Assembly (NCBI GenBank): GCA_964627855.1
Contig: CAZVLE010000138.1
Coordinates: 1-10,938, forward strand
DNA: 10,938 nt
Direction: 5' to 3'
From: CAZVLE01 sp964627855
GTDB lineage: Bacteria; Bacillota; Dethiobacteria; DTU022
The position numbers and the translations under genes are program-made. Numbering within the stretch: the first letter of the stretch is position 1; each line of letters opens with the position of its first letter. This document shows, in pieces, positions 1 through 6,593 of the stretch. A model generated the notes under the pieces. That model saw only the letters and a program-made list of their open reading frames with translations, was not told where the DNA came from and searched no databases.

Positions 1-150
1 TATGCCTTTCAAGGTCCCGATCCACTGAGCATTGGTCAAGTCTATAACTACCGTTTTGATGTATCCGAAATGAAAAAACCGCTGATTGAAATAACGACAG
101 ATGCAGGCTGGGACTTTGTTCCAGTGCTATCCAGAAAGAAGATGGTGTAA
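1..150 (+). CDS. C-terminal end of an unrecognised protein (5' partial)
   Basis: The frame starting at base 1 is open for 49 codons and ends with TAA at 148-150; the start lies outside the window. The visible residues include GPDPLSIGQVYNYRFD and end in PVLSRKKMV. The composition is that of an ordinary soluble protein, with no membrane segment and no cysteines. I do not recognise the family. No good GC-rich hairpin follows; the sequence after the stop is AT-rich (a CCCCTATTTTTTATT stretch at about 174-188), so a terminator is possible but not supported. It lies about 590 bases upstream of the Rrf2 promoter, so it is not in that operon. Confidence 0.55.
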   Translation, partial: YAFQGPDPLSIGQVYNYRFDVSEMKKPLIEITTDAGWDFVPVLSRKKMV

Positions 151-243
151 TAGTTAATTATAGATAGTAATTGCCCCTATTTTTTATTAATAACCTTGCC
201 TGTTTTCCCAATTCCAATGGCTTAATAGCCACCGAATTAATTC

Positions 244-453
244 ATGCACGCCTTCTTATTTGAAGTTGTTGTCCTGGACCTCTGCTAACTATCCTACAAG
301 ATTTATGCTACCGTTCTTGCCGATAAAACATGGAAACTTAACCATGATGTTCAAACTCCGGCCTACAGGTATGAAGATGACTTCGCATTTGTTTCTACCG
401 ATAAATCGGATGAAATGGGTCATCACTTTATGGCGATTGTCAGGGCATTATGA
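244..453 (+). pseudogene. possible decayed gene with an in-frame stop
   Basis: Reading from ATG 244, the frame runs 14 codons to TAA at 286-288 and then continues open for 54 more codons to TGA at 451-453. The second part has protein-like composition (for example KIYATVLADKTWKLNHD, then YRYEDDFAFVSTDKSDEMG). There is no convincing ribosome binding site. The overlapping frame starting at TTG 260 gives a less protein-like peptide rich in Met, Leu and Pro and is taken as a shadow. Family unknown. It could be a relic of the same gene as the partial CDS upstream, or chance. Confidence 0.25.
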
Positions 454-679
454 AAACTGACATTCTTATGTCCCTCTCGTTCCTCAGCTTTTCCAGAAAT
501 AGCATTAACACCAACAGCTAATAGTAATGCATTATCACAAATGATAAGATGTTTATTCTCACATTCAATTCAATCACTTCAAGCCTTTTTCCTATCTGCC
601 GGCTGATCATTTATAAAAAGGTTTAGTCTTCTTGATAAATAATGCCCTCCTAATGGCTTTGATCCCCCTTTTTACTTGC

Positions 680-713
680 AGTTATTTGCTGTACTGATTA
701 AAGTTATCTGCTG
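680..713 (+). repeat. 12-bp direct repeat with 22-bp period upstream of the Rrf2 promoter
   Basis: AGTTATTTGCTG (680-691) is repeated as AGTTATCTGCTG (702-713), 11 of 12 identical. The start-to-start distance of 22 bp is close to two turns of B-DNA, which places both copies on the same face. The second copy ends 22 bp before the -35 box at 736. Position and phasing suit an activator binding site. This is inference; no known consensus is matched. Confidence 0.4.
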
Positions 714-735
714 CGGTTATAAAAACAAAAGGCTC

Positions 736-765
736 TTGACACTAATATGATAAATAAGATATTAT
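736..765 (+). promoter_or_regulatory. sigma-A-type promoter of the Rrf2 operon
   Basis: A perfect -35 box TTGACA (736-741) is followed after 18 bp by TATTAT (760-765). It lies about 85 bp before the regulator start, in AT-rich DNA. Transcription would start near 772 and give a leader of about 80 nt. Confidence 0.6.
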
Positions 766-769
766 TAGT
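741..769. promoter_or_regulatory. inverted repeat overlapping the promoter, candidate operator
   Basis: ACTAATA (741-747) and its exact reverse complement TATTAGT (763-769) are separated by 15 bp. They cover the spacer and the -10 box, so a bound dimer would block RNA polymerase. Rrf2 regulators commonly repress their own operon through AT-rich dyads, so autoregulation by the downstream gene is the natural reading, but this is inference. Confidence 0.45.
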
Positions 770-830
770 CTTAATAAAGCTTGAGTATTTTTTTATTAAG
801 CCAAGCGTAATTTTTCATAAACTCATTTAC

Positions 831-861
831 AAGGAGAATTGCAATGACAGCATGCAGCTAA
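831..861 (+). promoter_or_regulatory. ribosome binding site and five-codon ORF overlapping the Rrf2 start
   Basis: AAGGAG at 831-836 lies 7 nt before ATG 844, which opens only a five-codon frame (MTACS, stop TAA 859-861). It lies 15 nt before ATG 852, which opens the regulator. The tiny frame overlaps the regulator start in another phase. The regulator start is fixed by protein conservation (MQLTRQTEYAIRAL is the usual Rrf2 N-terminus), so its spacing is unusually long. The short frame may modulate initiation or be incidental. Confidence 0.35.
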
Positions 862-1277
862 CCAGGCAAACGGAATATGCGATTCGCGCCTTAATTGAAC
901 TGGCTTCCAATCCACCAGGTACTATATTACAAAACCGGTCTGTTGCCGAAAAGCTTGAGCTGCCGGAACACTTCCTAACCAAAACTGTTCAGCTCCTGGT
1001 CAGGGCCGGCCTGGTCGAAACCAGGCGTGGTGCAGGTGGTGGTATTAAGCTGACTTCACCTCCGGAGTCAGTAACTATCGCTGATATTATTAACGCAGTT
1101 GAGGGTGAAATAGCCATAAATCCTTGTCTCAAAGAAGGTTTCTTATGTAAAGATCGCCCTTATTGCGCAGTCCGCGGTATACTCCAGCGAGCCCAGGATG
1201 CTATGAAAAATGAGTTGAACAAAGAAAGTCTGGCCGACCTGGCTAAAGAAACAGCCGGGAGAATGGCTGCTAAATAA
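852..1277 (+). CDS. Rrf2-family transcriptional regulator, probably Fe-S binding
   Basis: A 141-residue protein of typical Rrf2 length. Residues 1-70 form the winged helix-turn-helix: the family N-terminus MQLTRQTEYAIRALIELA, the recognition-helix region around LELPEHFLTKTVQLL (36-50), and the wing RRGAGGGIKL (58-67). Cys92, Cys99 and Cys105 are spaced C-x6-C-x5-C, like the cluster-ligand region of IscR and NsrR, so a redox-, NO- or iron-sensitive cluster is likely. ATG 852 is preferred to upstream in-frame starts from 747, because those would add 35 residues that do not look like Rrf2 and would begin before the predicted transcription start. It is the first gene of an operon with a hemerythrin-PAS protein and a DUF1858 protein, which points to NsrR-like sensing of NO or oxygen. 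The exact subfamily cannot be settled from the sequence alone. Confidence 0.88.
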   Translation: MQLTRQTEYAIRALIELASNPPGTILQNRSVAEKLELPEHFLTKTVQLLVRAGLVETRRGAGGGIKLTSPPESVTIADIINAVEGEIAINPCLKEGFLCKDRPYCAVRGILQRAQDAMKNELNKESLADLAKETAGRMAAK

Positions 1278-1310
1278 AAATTCCTATATTTACAAAAAGG
1301 ATGTGATGAC

Positions 1311-2531
1311 ATGGCTAACAATGACTTTGAAAAACAAAAAAAGGTGATGAAAGAAATTATTAAGGGGTTGCACCAGGGGCTCAGTTTCGACGAAGCCAGG
1401 AAAAAGCTTGAAATGGAAGTAGGCACTATTTCTTCACACGAAATTGCCCAGGTGGAGCAGTCCCTGATTGATGAAGGAATGTCGACAGATGAAATAAAGA
1501 AATTCTGCAATGTTCATGCCCTCCTCTTTGAATCTTCCCTGCAGAAGGATATGGGCAAAGCTGAGACTCCCGGTCACCCTGTGCAACTCTTTAAAGAGGA
1601 AAACAGGGAGATTGAAAAGCTGACCGGTACCTTGAAAGATCTGGCTGCTAGAGCAGGCGAAAAGAAACCGGAAGAGTTCAGACTGAAAGTAGGAGAGCTA
1701 TTAGAAAAGCTTGGTGATATTGAACGGCATTATGTTCGCAAAGAACAGCTTCTGTTCCCCTACCTGGAGCGCTACGGTTTTATGGGGCCCACCCAGGTCA
1801 TGTGGGGCAAACATGATGAAATCAGGGACTTATACAAGCAGGCCCGGGCGGGGCTGGATAAGCTTAAAGAGCAGGCTGATCTAGAAAGCTATGCTGATGA
1901 ACCGCTCAACCAGCTAATAGAAGAAGTTGACGGGATGATTTTCAAGGAGGAGAATATACTATTCCCGACTTCGCTGGAAAAATTGCAAACGCCAGACTGG
2001 GTTGATATCCTTAAGGAAAGTGACCAGGTAGGTTATGCCTATATTGAGCAGCCGACTGAAACTGCCCACCTGATCGAAAATCTGAAAAAAGCGGCTGCCG
2101 AGGAGCCAACCGCCAGGGAAAACATCATTAAGCTGCCCTCCGGTGAACTTAACTCCAAACAGCTTATGCATATGCTTAATACCCTGCCGGTTGATATTAC
2201 CTTTGTCGATCATGATGATATAGTCCGCTTTTTCTCAGAGAACGAGGATAGAATCTTTGTTCGCACCCGGGCTATTGTCGGCCGTAAGGTCGAAAACTGC
2301 CATCCACCGCAGAGTGTGCACAAAGTTGAAGAAATCCTGAATGCCTTCAAAGATGGGAGCAGGGATAACGCCGAGTTCTGGATTAACTTGAAAGGGAAAA
2401 TGATTTACATTGTTTTCTTTGCCGTCCGGGACGAGAATGGCAACTATTTGGGGACCCTTGAAGTAGCCCAGGACATAACAGCTCTGCGTGAACTGGAAGG
2501 GGAAAGAAGGTTACTGGATGAAGGAAATTGA
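1311..2531 (+). CDS. DUF438 - hemerythrin - PAS protein
   Basis: A 406-residue soluble protein with three domains. Residues 1 to about 78 are the DUF438 helical region. Residues about 86-230 are a hemerythrin-like four-helix bundle with likely di-iron ligands His89 (GHP), His140, Glu145, His168 (KHDE) and an acidic pair at 213-214 (FKEENILFP). Residues about 285-395 are a PAS-type sensor domain, recognisable from LPVDITFVD, CHPPQSVHKVEEI and the ending GTLEVAQDITALRELEG. No membrane segment or signal peptide. AAGGA at 1297-1301 precedes ATG 1311. It follows the Rrf2 gene by 33 nt and overlaps the DUF1858 gene, so the three are co-transcribed. The domain set suggests binding of O2 or NO at iron with signal transfer to a partner; DUF438 itself has no firm function. 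The length is normal for this architecture. Confidence 0.9.
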   Translation: MANNDFEKQKKVMKEIIKGLHQGLSFDEARKKLEMEVGTISSHEIAQVEQSLIDEGMSTDEIKKFCNVHALLFESSLQKDMGKAETPGHPVQLFKEENREIEKLTGTLKDLAARAGEKKPEEFRLKVGELLEKLGDIERHYVRKEQLLFPYLERYGFMGPTQVMWGKHDEIRDLYKQARAGLDKLKEQADLESYADEPLNQLIEEVDGMIFKEENILFPTSLEKLQTPDWVDILKESDQVGYAYIEQPTETAHLIENLKKAAAEEPTARENIIKLPSGELNSKQLMHMLNTLPVDITFVDHDDIVRFFSENEDRIFVRTRAIVGRKVENCHPPQSVHKVEEILNAFKDGSRDNAEFWINLKGKMIYIVFFAVRDENGNYLGTLEVAQDITALRELEGERRLLDEGN

Positions 2532-2757
2532 TCTGAACAAATCCATTTTTGAGTTAACTGAAGAATATCCTGAGTTGATTGCAACCTTAAAAGAGCTCGG
2601 TTTTGCCGGGATCGCTTTCCCGGCTGTCCGTAAAACCCTGGGCCGGAAAACAACCTTACCTGAAGGCTGCAGCAAGCAGAAAAAAGACCTGGCGGAAGTA
2701 ATTGATCACCTGGAAAAATTAGGCTATACTGTTACCGGGCAGAATGAACAACAATAA
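2518..2757 (+). CDS. DUF1858 domain-containing small protein
   Basis: A 79-residue protein starting at ATG 2518, with AGAAGG at 2505-2510 seven nucleotides upstream. The start lies 14 nt inside the end of the DUF438 gene, in another frame, so the two are translationally coupled. Residues 3 to about 60 match the DUF1858 pattern: IDLNKSIFELTEEYPELIAT, then KELGFAG. This fold is related to the N-terminal domain of ScdA/RIC di-iron proteins involved in Fe-S repair after NO or oxidative stress. Only one cysteine (Cys51) remains where many relatives have a CxGC-like pair. An in-frame start at 2488 exists but lacks a ribosome binding site and adds residues unlike the family. It probably acts together with the hemerythrin-PAS protein, possibly as a split RIC-like system (inference). 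Confidence 0.85.
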   Translation: MKEIDLNKSIFELTEEYPELIATLKELGFAGIAFPAVRKTLGRKTTLPEGCSKQKKDLAEVIDHLEKLGYTVTGQNEQQ

Positions 2758-2789
2758 AACCATTATAGAAGCGTTAGGATGGCTAATTG

Positions 2790-3806
2790 ATGAAATTAGA
2801 AGGTAACTGCCAGACAACTGCCATGGGTATTATGCCCCATACAGATGTGGACAAGGCCCTGGAACTGGCTCTGTCCCTGGATATCCCTTTTTGGCCCCAG
2901 CTACCAAAAGTGAACTTTTTCGAGGATATGTATGCTCAGATATCACAGCATTTTCCCGGGATTATCCTCGATACTGAGAAAAGAGCAGTCAGATTTTCCA
3001 TAGATAAATTTTACGAGGATTTCGAGGAATATATGCCCCACTGGGAGGAGGAAGAGTTTTTCCGCCTAACACCAGATTTTTCTGCTGTATTCCACCGTTT
3101 CCTGGAGCTTGATCTTTCCAGCTACAAATATATTCGCGGTCAAAGCATCGGTCCGGTCAGCTACGGGCTGAAAATTCTCGATGAGTCTAATAAACCGATG
3201 ATTTACTATGACGAAGTGCGACAGATTGTCTTTGATTTTGTAGCCAAGAAACTGCGGGCCCAAATTAATGAAATGCTGGAAATTCATCCTGGTGCCTTTG
3301 CCTGGGTTGATGAACCGGGTCTGGAAATGATCTTCATGGCTATGACCGGTTACTCCAGTGAAAGGGCTGCCGAAGATTACCGCGCCTTCCTGGAATTTTT
3401 TCCGGGGCCGAAGGGAGTGCACCTCTGCGGCAACCCGGACTGGTCATTTTTACTCAATCTTGAGCTCGATGTTTTATCTCTGGATGTACTGGCCCGCGGT
3501 CATATCTTTAGCCGCTACAGCGATGAGATTAAAAAGTTTCTTAATCGTGGGGGTATTATTTCCTGGGGAATAACACCGACACTGACCGAGGAGTATGAGA
3601 GTGAAAGCGTGAAATCGATGATCGAGATGATTGATTCTCTCTGGACCAGCCTCGGGGAAGCCGGAATTGCCCGGGATCAGCTTTTACAGCAGGCCTGGTT
3701 TGCCCCGGCCCGCTGCTGCCTGGTCAACCAGGACGGAGAAGAAACTGTGGCCAGGTCATTCCGCATGCTGCAGGAAGTGGCCGAACACTTTAAAAGTCAA
3801 CTTTAG
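2790..3806 (+). CDS. MetE/uroporphyrinogen decarboxylase-fold protein, probable methyltransferase
   Basis: A 338-residue protein of the TIM-barrel superfamily shared by cobalamin-independent methionine synthase (MetE) and UroD-like corrinoid methyltransferases. Visible marks are AMGIMPHTDVDKALELAL near the N-terminus, VDEPGLE at 173-179 (compare the conserved DEP motif of MetE), HLC at 211-213 as a His-x-Cys zinc-ligand pair, and Cys309/Cys310 in ARCCLVN as the likely third ligand. These residues argue for thiol activation by zinc rather than porphyrin decarboxylation. It is much shorter than MetE (about 750 residues), so it has only a single barrel. ATG 2790 has AGGA at 2776-2779; a TTG directly before it is not preferred. 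It is the last gene before a terminator, 32 nt after the DUF1858 gene. The substrate is unknown; the corrinoid activation protein in the facing operon makes a corrinoid-linked methyl transfer plausible, but this is inference. Confidence 0.78.
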   Translation: MKLEGNCQTTAMGIMPHTDVDKALELALSLDIPFWPQLPKVNFFEDMYAQISQHFPGIILDTEKRAVRFSIDKFYEDFEEYMPHWEEEEFFRLTPDFSAVFHRFLELDLSSYKYIRGQSIGPVSYGLKILDESNKPMIYYDEVRQIVFDFVAKKLRAQINEMLEIHPGAFAWVDEPGLEMIFMAMTGYSSERAAEDYRAFLEFFPGPKGVHLCGNPDWSFLLNLELDVLSLDVLARGHIFSRYSDEIKKFLNRGGIISWGITPTLTEEYESESVKSMIEMIDSLWTSLGEAGIARDQLLQQAWFAPARCCLVNQDGEETVARSFRMLQEVAEHFKSQL

Positions 3807-3814
3807 ATATTAAG

Positions 3815-3840
3815 AAGGGGTGCTTGCCTAAGCACCCCTT
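3815..3840. terminator. hairpin between convergent operons
   Basis: AAGGGGTGCTT (3815-3825) and AAGCACCCCTT (3830-3840) form a perfect 11-bp stem with a 4-nt loop. It begins 9 nt after the stop of the methyltransferase-like gene and lies 43 nt beyond the stop of the convergent minus-strand gene. There is no long U-run on either side, only short T-containing stretches, but the stem is symmetrical and well placed to act in both directions. Confidence 0.75.
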
Positions 3841-3883
3841 CAGTTAAAGTGTTTATCTGTTCTGTTACAATTTTATCCTCTTA

Positions 3884-5803
3884 TCAGGCAGTTACTCCAG
3901 CTGCACCCGGAAAAAGACTCAAGTCGGTATGGGGCAGAAACATGGCCGATATGTATTCGTCCATAAAGTTATTGCCTACAGCCAGTTCCATGTAAGTCAT
4001 CTTCTGGCCCAACTCCACTGCTTCACGATATGCATCCTTTGATAGCAGGGCCAGGCAGGCACCTTTAACGGAGCTGTTTCCAACAAAAGTATAGCGTTCC
4101 GGGTCGATATCTGGCAATAGGCCGATCTTGATGGCCTGCTCAATATTCAGGAAGTTGCCAAATCCGCCGGCAATAATGATCTGGCCTAAATCTTTAACCT
4201 GCATTTCCACCATCTGCAGCAATGTTCTCATACCGGCAAATATGGCTGCCTTAGCCCGGATCAGGTTTTTTACATCTCCCTCGGTAATAACCAGATCGCT
4301 ATCCAGGCCTGTTTCATTCTCCCAGGCCAGGACAAATTCCATGCTCTCATTCCCCATGCGCAGACGCTCGGTTTTCAGGTCGGTCTGGAATTTACCAACC
4401 CGATCGATTATACCGGCTGCAAGCATGGCGGACAGGGCGTCAATTAAACCGGATCCGCATATACCGATGGGAGGGGCATCTTTGACGGTCCTTACTATTA
4501 CATCATAGGTTAGCGGATCAATATCCACACTTTCGACAGCACCGGCAGTTGCCCTCATCCCAAAAGTAATTCCTCCACCTTCGAAAGCCGGCCCGGCTGA
4601 GCAGGCACAACTGACCAGGAAGTCACTGTTACCAAGGACCATTTCGCCATTGGTGCCAATATCGACGAAAAGAGTGGTTTCATCTTTATGGGCGATCCGT
4701 GTATAAAGAGTACCGGAAACAATATCGCCGCCCACATAGCTGGCTACCTGTGGGAAGGAGATAGCAACTGCTTCGGGGTGCAGGCTCAGACCGATTTCCC
4801 TTGCTTTGACAGGCGGAACAGTATTATAGGTAGGGATATACGGTTCCAGACGGATATAACGGGGGGTGATTCCCCAGAGCAGCTGGGTCATCGTGGTATT
4901 GCCTGCGATTACGGCCTGAACGATATCATTCCGGGAGTAACCTGCTTCAGTTACCGCCCTTTCAATTAAACTGTTCAATGTTGATGTAACAGCTTCATGC
5001 AGGTCTTTCAGTCCGCCCCTGACTTCTGTGGCATGTGTAATTCTGCTGATTACATCGTCACCGTAGCGGCACTGACGGTTATAGCCACCCTGCCTACTAA
5101 CAATGCGGTTGGTTAATAGGTCAATCAAATAGACTACATTAGAGGTAGTTCCCACGTCAATTGCCACGCCCAGGGTCGCTCCGTTTTGGCCCGGTTCAAC
5201 CTTGATTATTTCAGCATAATTGTCAAGAATAGCCATGGTTACAGCTACGTCCCAGTTATTATCCCTAAGGGTTTCTGACAAACTGCGTAGGGCCGAAGTA
5301 TTAATTTGCAGTTTCTCTTCTTCAATGGCCAGGTTTAACTCTTTTTTCAAAGCCATTCGCAGGCGGGTCAGGTCAGCCGTGTTTTCTATAAGGGTGGGCG
5401 GATCCATCTTAATCCTGACTTTCTGACAAATGGGTATACGCCTGTAACCCTGCATCAGGGCTCGGGCAACCATTTCTTCGTCTTTTGATGCATGGGCGGA
5501 AACAACCCGGTGAGTTTTAACACGCGAGGTCTCCGGAATAAAGATGGTTACATCTTCGCCTTTAACTTTTGCCTGACAGGATAAAACATAACCCTCCTGT
5601 CGCTGTTTTGCTTTCAGGGAACGATCTGTTCCGCCCTTGACAGCTCCTTCTTCCAGTTTTACCCTGCAGCGACCGCAAGTTCCCTCACCGCCGCAGTTGG
5701 CCCTGACTTCAACTCCGGCCAGAACAGCAGATCTAAGCAGGGTAGTACCTTCCTTAACGTCAATTGCTGTTTTTTCCGGTAGCACGGTTACCCTTGGGCT
5801 CAT
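3884..5803 (-). CDS. acsV: corrinoid activation protein (RACo/AcsV type): 2Fe-2S ferredoxin plus ASKHA ATPase domain
   Basis: A 639-residue cytoplasmic protein. It is predicted to use ATP to drive reduction of inactive Co(II) corrinoid back to Co(I) in the corrinoid iron-sulfur protein of CODH/ACS or in related methyltransferases. Residues 1-95 are a plant-type 2Fe-2S domain with Cys37, Cys43, Cys46 and Cys76 (C-x5-C-x2-C-x29-C). A linker and middle region run to about 205. The rest is the DUF4445/ASKHA domain with phosphate motifs AIDVGTTSN (214-222) and VDIGTNGE (380-387), SAGPAFEGG (402-410) and the adenosine motif AGGFG (545-549). Length and domain order match known RACo proteins and all key residues seen are present. 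ATG 5803 has AGGAG at 5818-5814. The start overlaps the stop of the upstream small frame by 4 nt (ATGA). The acsA pseudogene upstream in the same operon fixes the pathway, but this protein may now serve another corrinoid protein. Confidence 0.9.
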   Translation of the reverse strand: MSPRVTVLPEKTAIDVKEGTTLLRSAVLAGVEVRANCGGEGTCGRCRVKLEEGAVKGGTDRSLKAKQRQEGYVLSCQAKVKGEDVTIFIPETSRVKTHRVVSAHASKDEEMVARALMQGYRRIPICQKVRIKMDPPTLIENTADLTRLRMALKKELNLAIEEEKLQINTSALRSLSETLRDNNWDVAVTMAILDNYAEIIKVEPGQNGATLGVAIDVGTTSNVVYLIDLLTNRIVSRQGGYNRQCRYGDDVISRITHATEVRGGLKDLHEAVTSTLNSLIERAVTEAGYSRNDIVQAVIAGNTTMTQLLWGITPRYIRLEPYIPTYNTVPPVKAREIGLSLHPEAVAISFPQVASYVGGDIVSGTLYTRIAHKDETTLFVDIGTNGEMVLGNSDFLVSCACSAGPAFEGGGITFGMRATAGAVESVDIDPLTYDVIVRTVKDAPPIGICGSGLIDALSAMLAAGIIDRVGKFQTDLKTERLRMGNESMEFVLAWENETGLDSDLVITEGDVKNLIRAKAAIFAGMRTLLQMVEMQVKDLGQIIIAGGFGNFLNIEQAIKIGLLPDIDPERYTFVGNSSVKGACLALLSKDAYREAVELGQKMTYMELAVGNNFMDEYISAMFLPHTDLSLFPGAAGVTA

Positions 5804-5985
5804 AATGTATCAACTCCTAATGGTACTTCCAGAATCATTACGGTCAGAGATTTAATTTTACCCCTGTCAATCATGGCTGTTATTCTATTTAGGTATGCTT
5901 CACCGCCCTGATTAAGTTTTGGGCAGACGATAGCGATCCGTTTTATTTCCATCACTCCATTCATAGACATCACCGGCGAACCCAC
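5800..5985 (-). pseudogene. short CPK/EVP-motif fragment of an Fe-S protein family, probably truncated
   Basis: This frame encodes up to 61 residues and ends in TGA overlapping the start of the corrinoid activation gene (ATGA). The core reads KRIAIVCPKLNQGGEAYLNR, then IKSLTV and MILEVP. That resembles the C-terminal module of a family of 4Fe-4S binding proteins, which as I recall it has CPKLDD, IKS.TV and MEVPCC followed by GL. Here the cysteine pair after EVP is missing (EVPLGVDTL), and the N-terminal ferredoxin part is absent. No start is well supported: GTG 5985, ATG 5970, ATG 5964 and ATG 5952 are in frame and none has well-spaced SD sequence. It is most likely a relic between the broken acsA and the intact downstream gene, perhaps still translated and so coupling that gene. 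A real short protein cannot be excluded. Confidence 0.5.
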
Positions 5986-6020
5986 GTTTCAACCGATCAG
6001 GTTGTCACCCCTGGCAAGTT

Positions 6021-6459
6021 TTAATAACTGCTTGGGATGGAAGTGTCGTATTTATCGGCCAGTTCACGGTGGATTCTTAGTTTCCAGGTTCGTTCGTCCA
6101 GGGCAGCCAGGATTTTTTCGGCTGCTTTTTCAGGATCTTCTTCCCAGATGAAGTAGCCTCCGTAAACGTCTTCGGCTATTTGCAGGGCGATGCCGTTGAC
6201 CAGGGCACTTCCGGTTACCTCGGGAACTACTCCAACATGAGTTGGTGCACCGAGGGCTACCCACCAGCTGCCGATAGCGATAGCTTTTTCACTCATTGCT
6301 TCGGGAGCTGAAGCAACAAAGGGAACTTTTGGCATATCCATCTTCCACTGCCTGGCCAGAGCTGTGGCTAAATCATAAGCCCTGCTGTTATCAACGCAGG
6401 AAACCATATGAAAGATCAGCGGTACGCTTATAGTCCAGCTTCTGCTTCTCTATATCCAT
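6021..6459 (-). pseudogene. acsA: acsA (CODH subunit of CODH/ACS) pseudogene with large internal deletion
   Basis: The minus-strand frame ending in TAA at 6023-6021 encodes about the last 135 residues of an acetogen-type carbon monoxide dehydrogenase subunit. Marks are SVPLIFHMVSCVDNSR (compare HMGSCVDNSR), VPFVASAPEAMSEKA, APTHVGVVP, DVYGGYFIWEEDPEKAA and RTWKLRIHRELADKYDT. Upstream in this frame is a TAG. In another frame ATG 6459, with AAAGGTGG at 6477-6470 as a good ribosome binding site, starts MDIEKQKLDYKRTADLS. KRTxD resembles the KRTIDP region at the start of AcsA. So the gene seems to keep its start and its C-terminus, while about 500 middle residues, including the B- and D-cluster cysteines and most C-cluster ligands, are gone and the two parts are out of frame. 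The protein cannot be active. The C-terminal identity is firm; the N-terminal assignment is tentative. Confidence 0.8.
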
Positions 6460-6527
6460 AGGATGGTGACCACCTTTCACAAATAATTACTAATTAAATA
6501 GGTTATATATTATATTAAAAATAAACC

Positions 6528-6580
6528 TCTATAGGTGTTGGACCAGAATTATTCTTGATGCATATAATAATGCCTATAGA
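6528..6580. promoter_or_regulatory. inverted repeat around the minus-strand promoter, candidate operator
   Basis: TCTATAGG (6528-6535) and its exact reverse complement CCTATAGA (6573-6580) are separated by 37 bp. The second arm lies in the spacer between the proposed -35 and -10 boxes of the minus-strand promoter; the first lies just downstream of it. The arrangement fits a repressor that loops or binds cooperatively. The regulator is unknown. Confidence 0.3.
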
Positions 6581-6593
6581 AGTACTTTCAATT
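6552..6593 (+). repeat. diverged copy A of a two-block non-coding repeat
   Basis: Block 1 TTCTTGATGCATATA (6552-6566) matches 6977-6991 at 14 of 15 positions. Block 2 (6573-6593, CCTATAGAAGTACTTTCAA...) matches 7016-7036 at 17 of 21. The distance between blocks is 6 nt here and 24 nt in the other copy. Both copies have the same orientation and lie in the control regions of two different operons. Confidence 0.5.
6564..6591 (-). promoter_or_regulatory. candidate promoter of the acsA remnant - acsV operon
   Basis: On the minus strand TTGAAA (6591-6586) is followed after 16 bp by TATTAT (6569-6564), about 105 bp before the ATG of the acsA remnant. A second TATAAT-like box lies at 6514-6509 without a good -35. 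If active, this promoter still drives the intact corrinoid activation gene through the pseudogene. Confidence 0.35.

Larger units (their letters stand above)
151..735. other. AT-rich spacer with possible gene remnants
   Basis: This stretch has no gene I would defend. It holds one decayed-looking reading frame (244-453, listed separately), a 12-bp direct repeat just before the downstream promoter (listed separately), and otherwise AT-rich sequence. On the minus strand a frame of about 49 codons is open over roughly 423-569 and encodes a plausible-looking peptide (CDNALLLAVGVNAISGKAEE within it), but it has no ATG, GTG or TTG start and no ribosome binding site. The coding-like appearance on both strands suggests degraded genes rather than a pure intergenic spacer. 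Confidence 0.4.

Noticed and set aside
260..460. 66-codon plus-strand frame from TTG 260
   Set aside because: TTG start without ribosome binding site; the peptide is Met/Leu/Pro-rich and unlike a protein, whereas the neighbouring frame (289-453) looks more protein-like.
423..569. minus-strand frame of about 49 codons with protein-like composition
   Set aside because: No ATG, GTG or TTG start, no ribosome binding site and no recognisable family; mentioned only as a possible relic.
747..851. 35-residue N-terminal extension of the Rrf2 protein from ATG 747
   Set aside because: It lies upstream of the predicted transcription start, and Rrf2 proteins begin at the MQLTRQTEYA segment.
1160..1510. 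116-codon minus-strand frame
   Set aside because: Shadow of the Rrf2 and DUF438 genes; low-complexity Ser-rich peptide and no ribosome binding site.
4128..4508. 126-codon plus-strand frame inside acsV
   Set aside because: Antisense shadow of a well-supported 639-residue protein.
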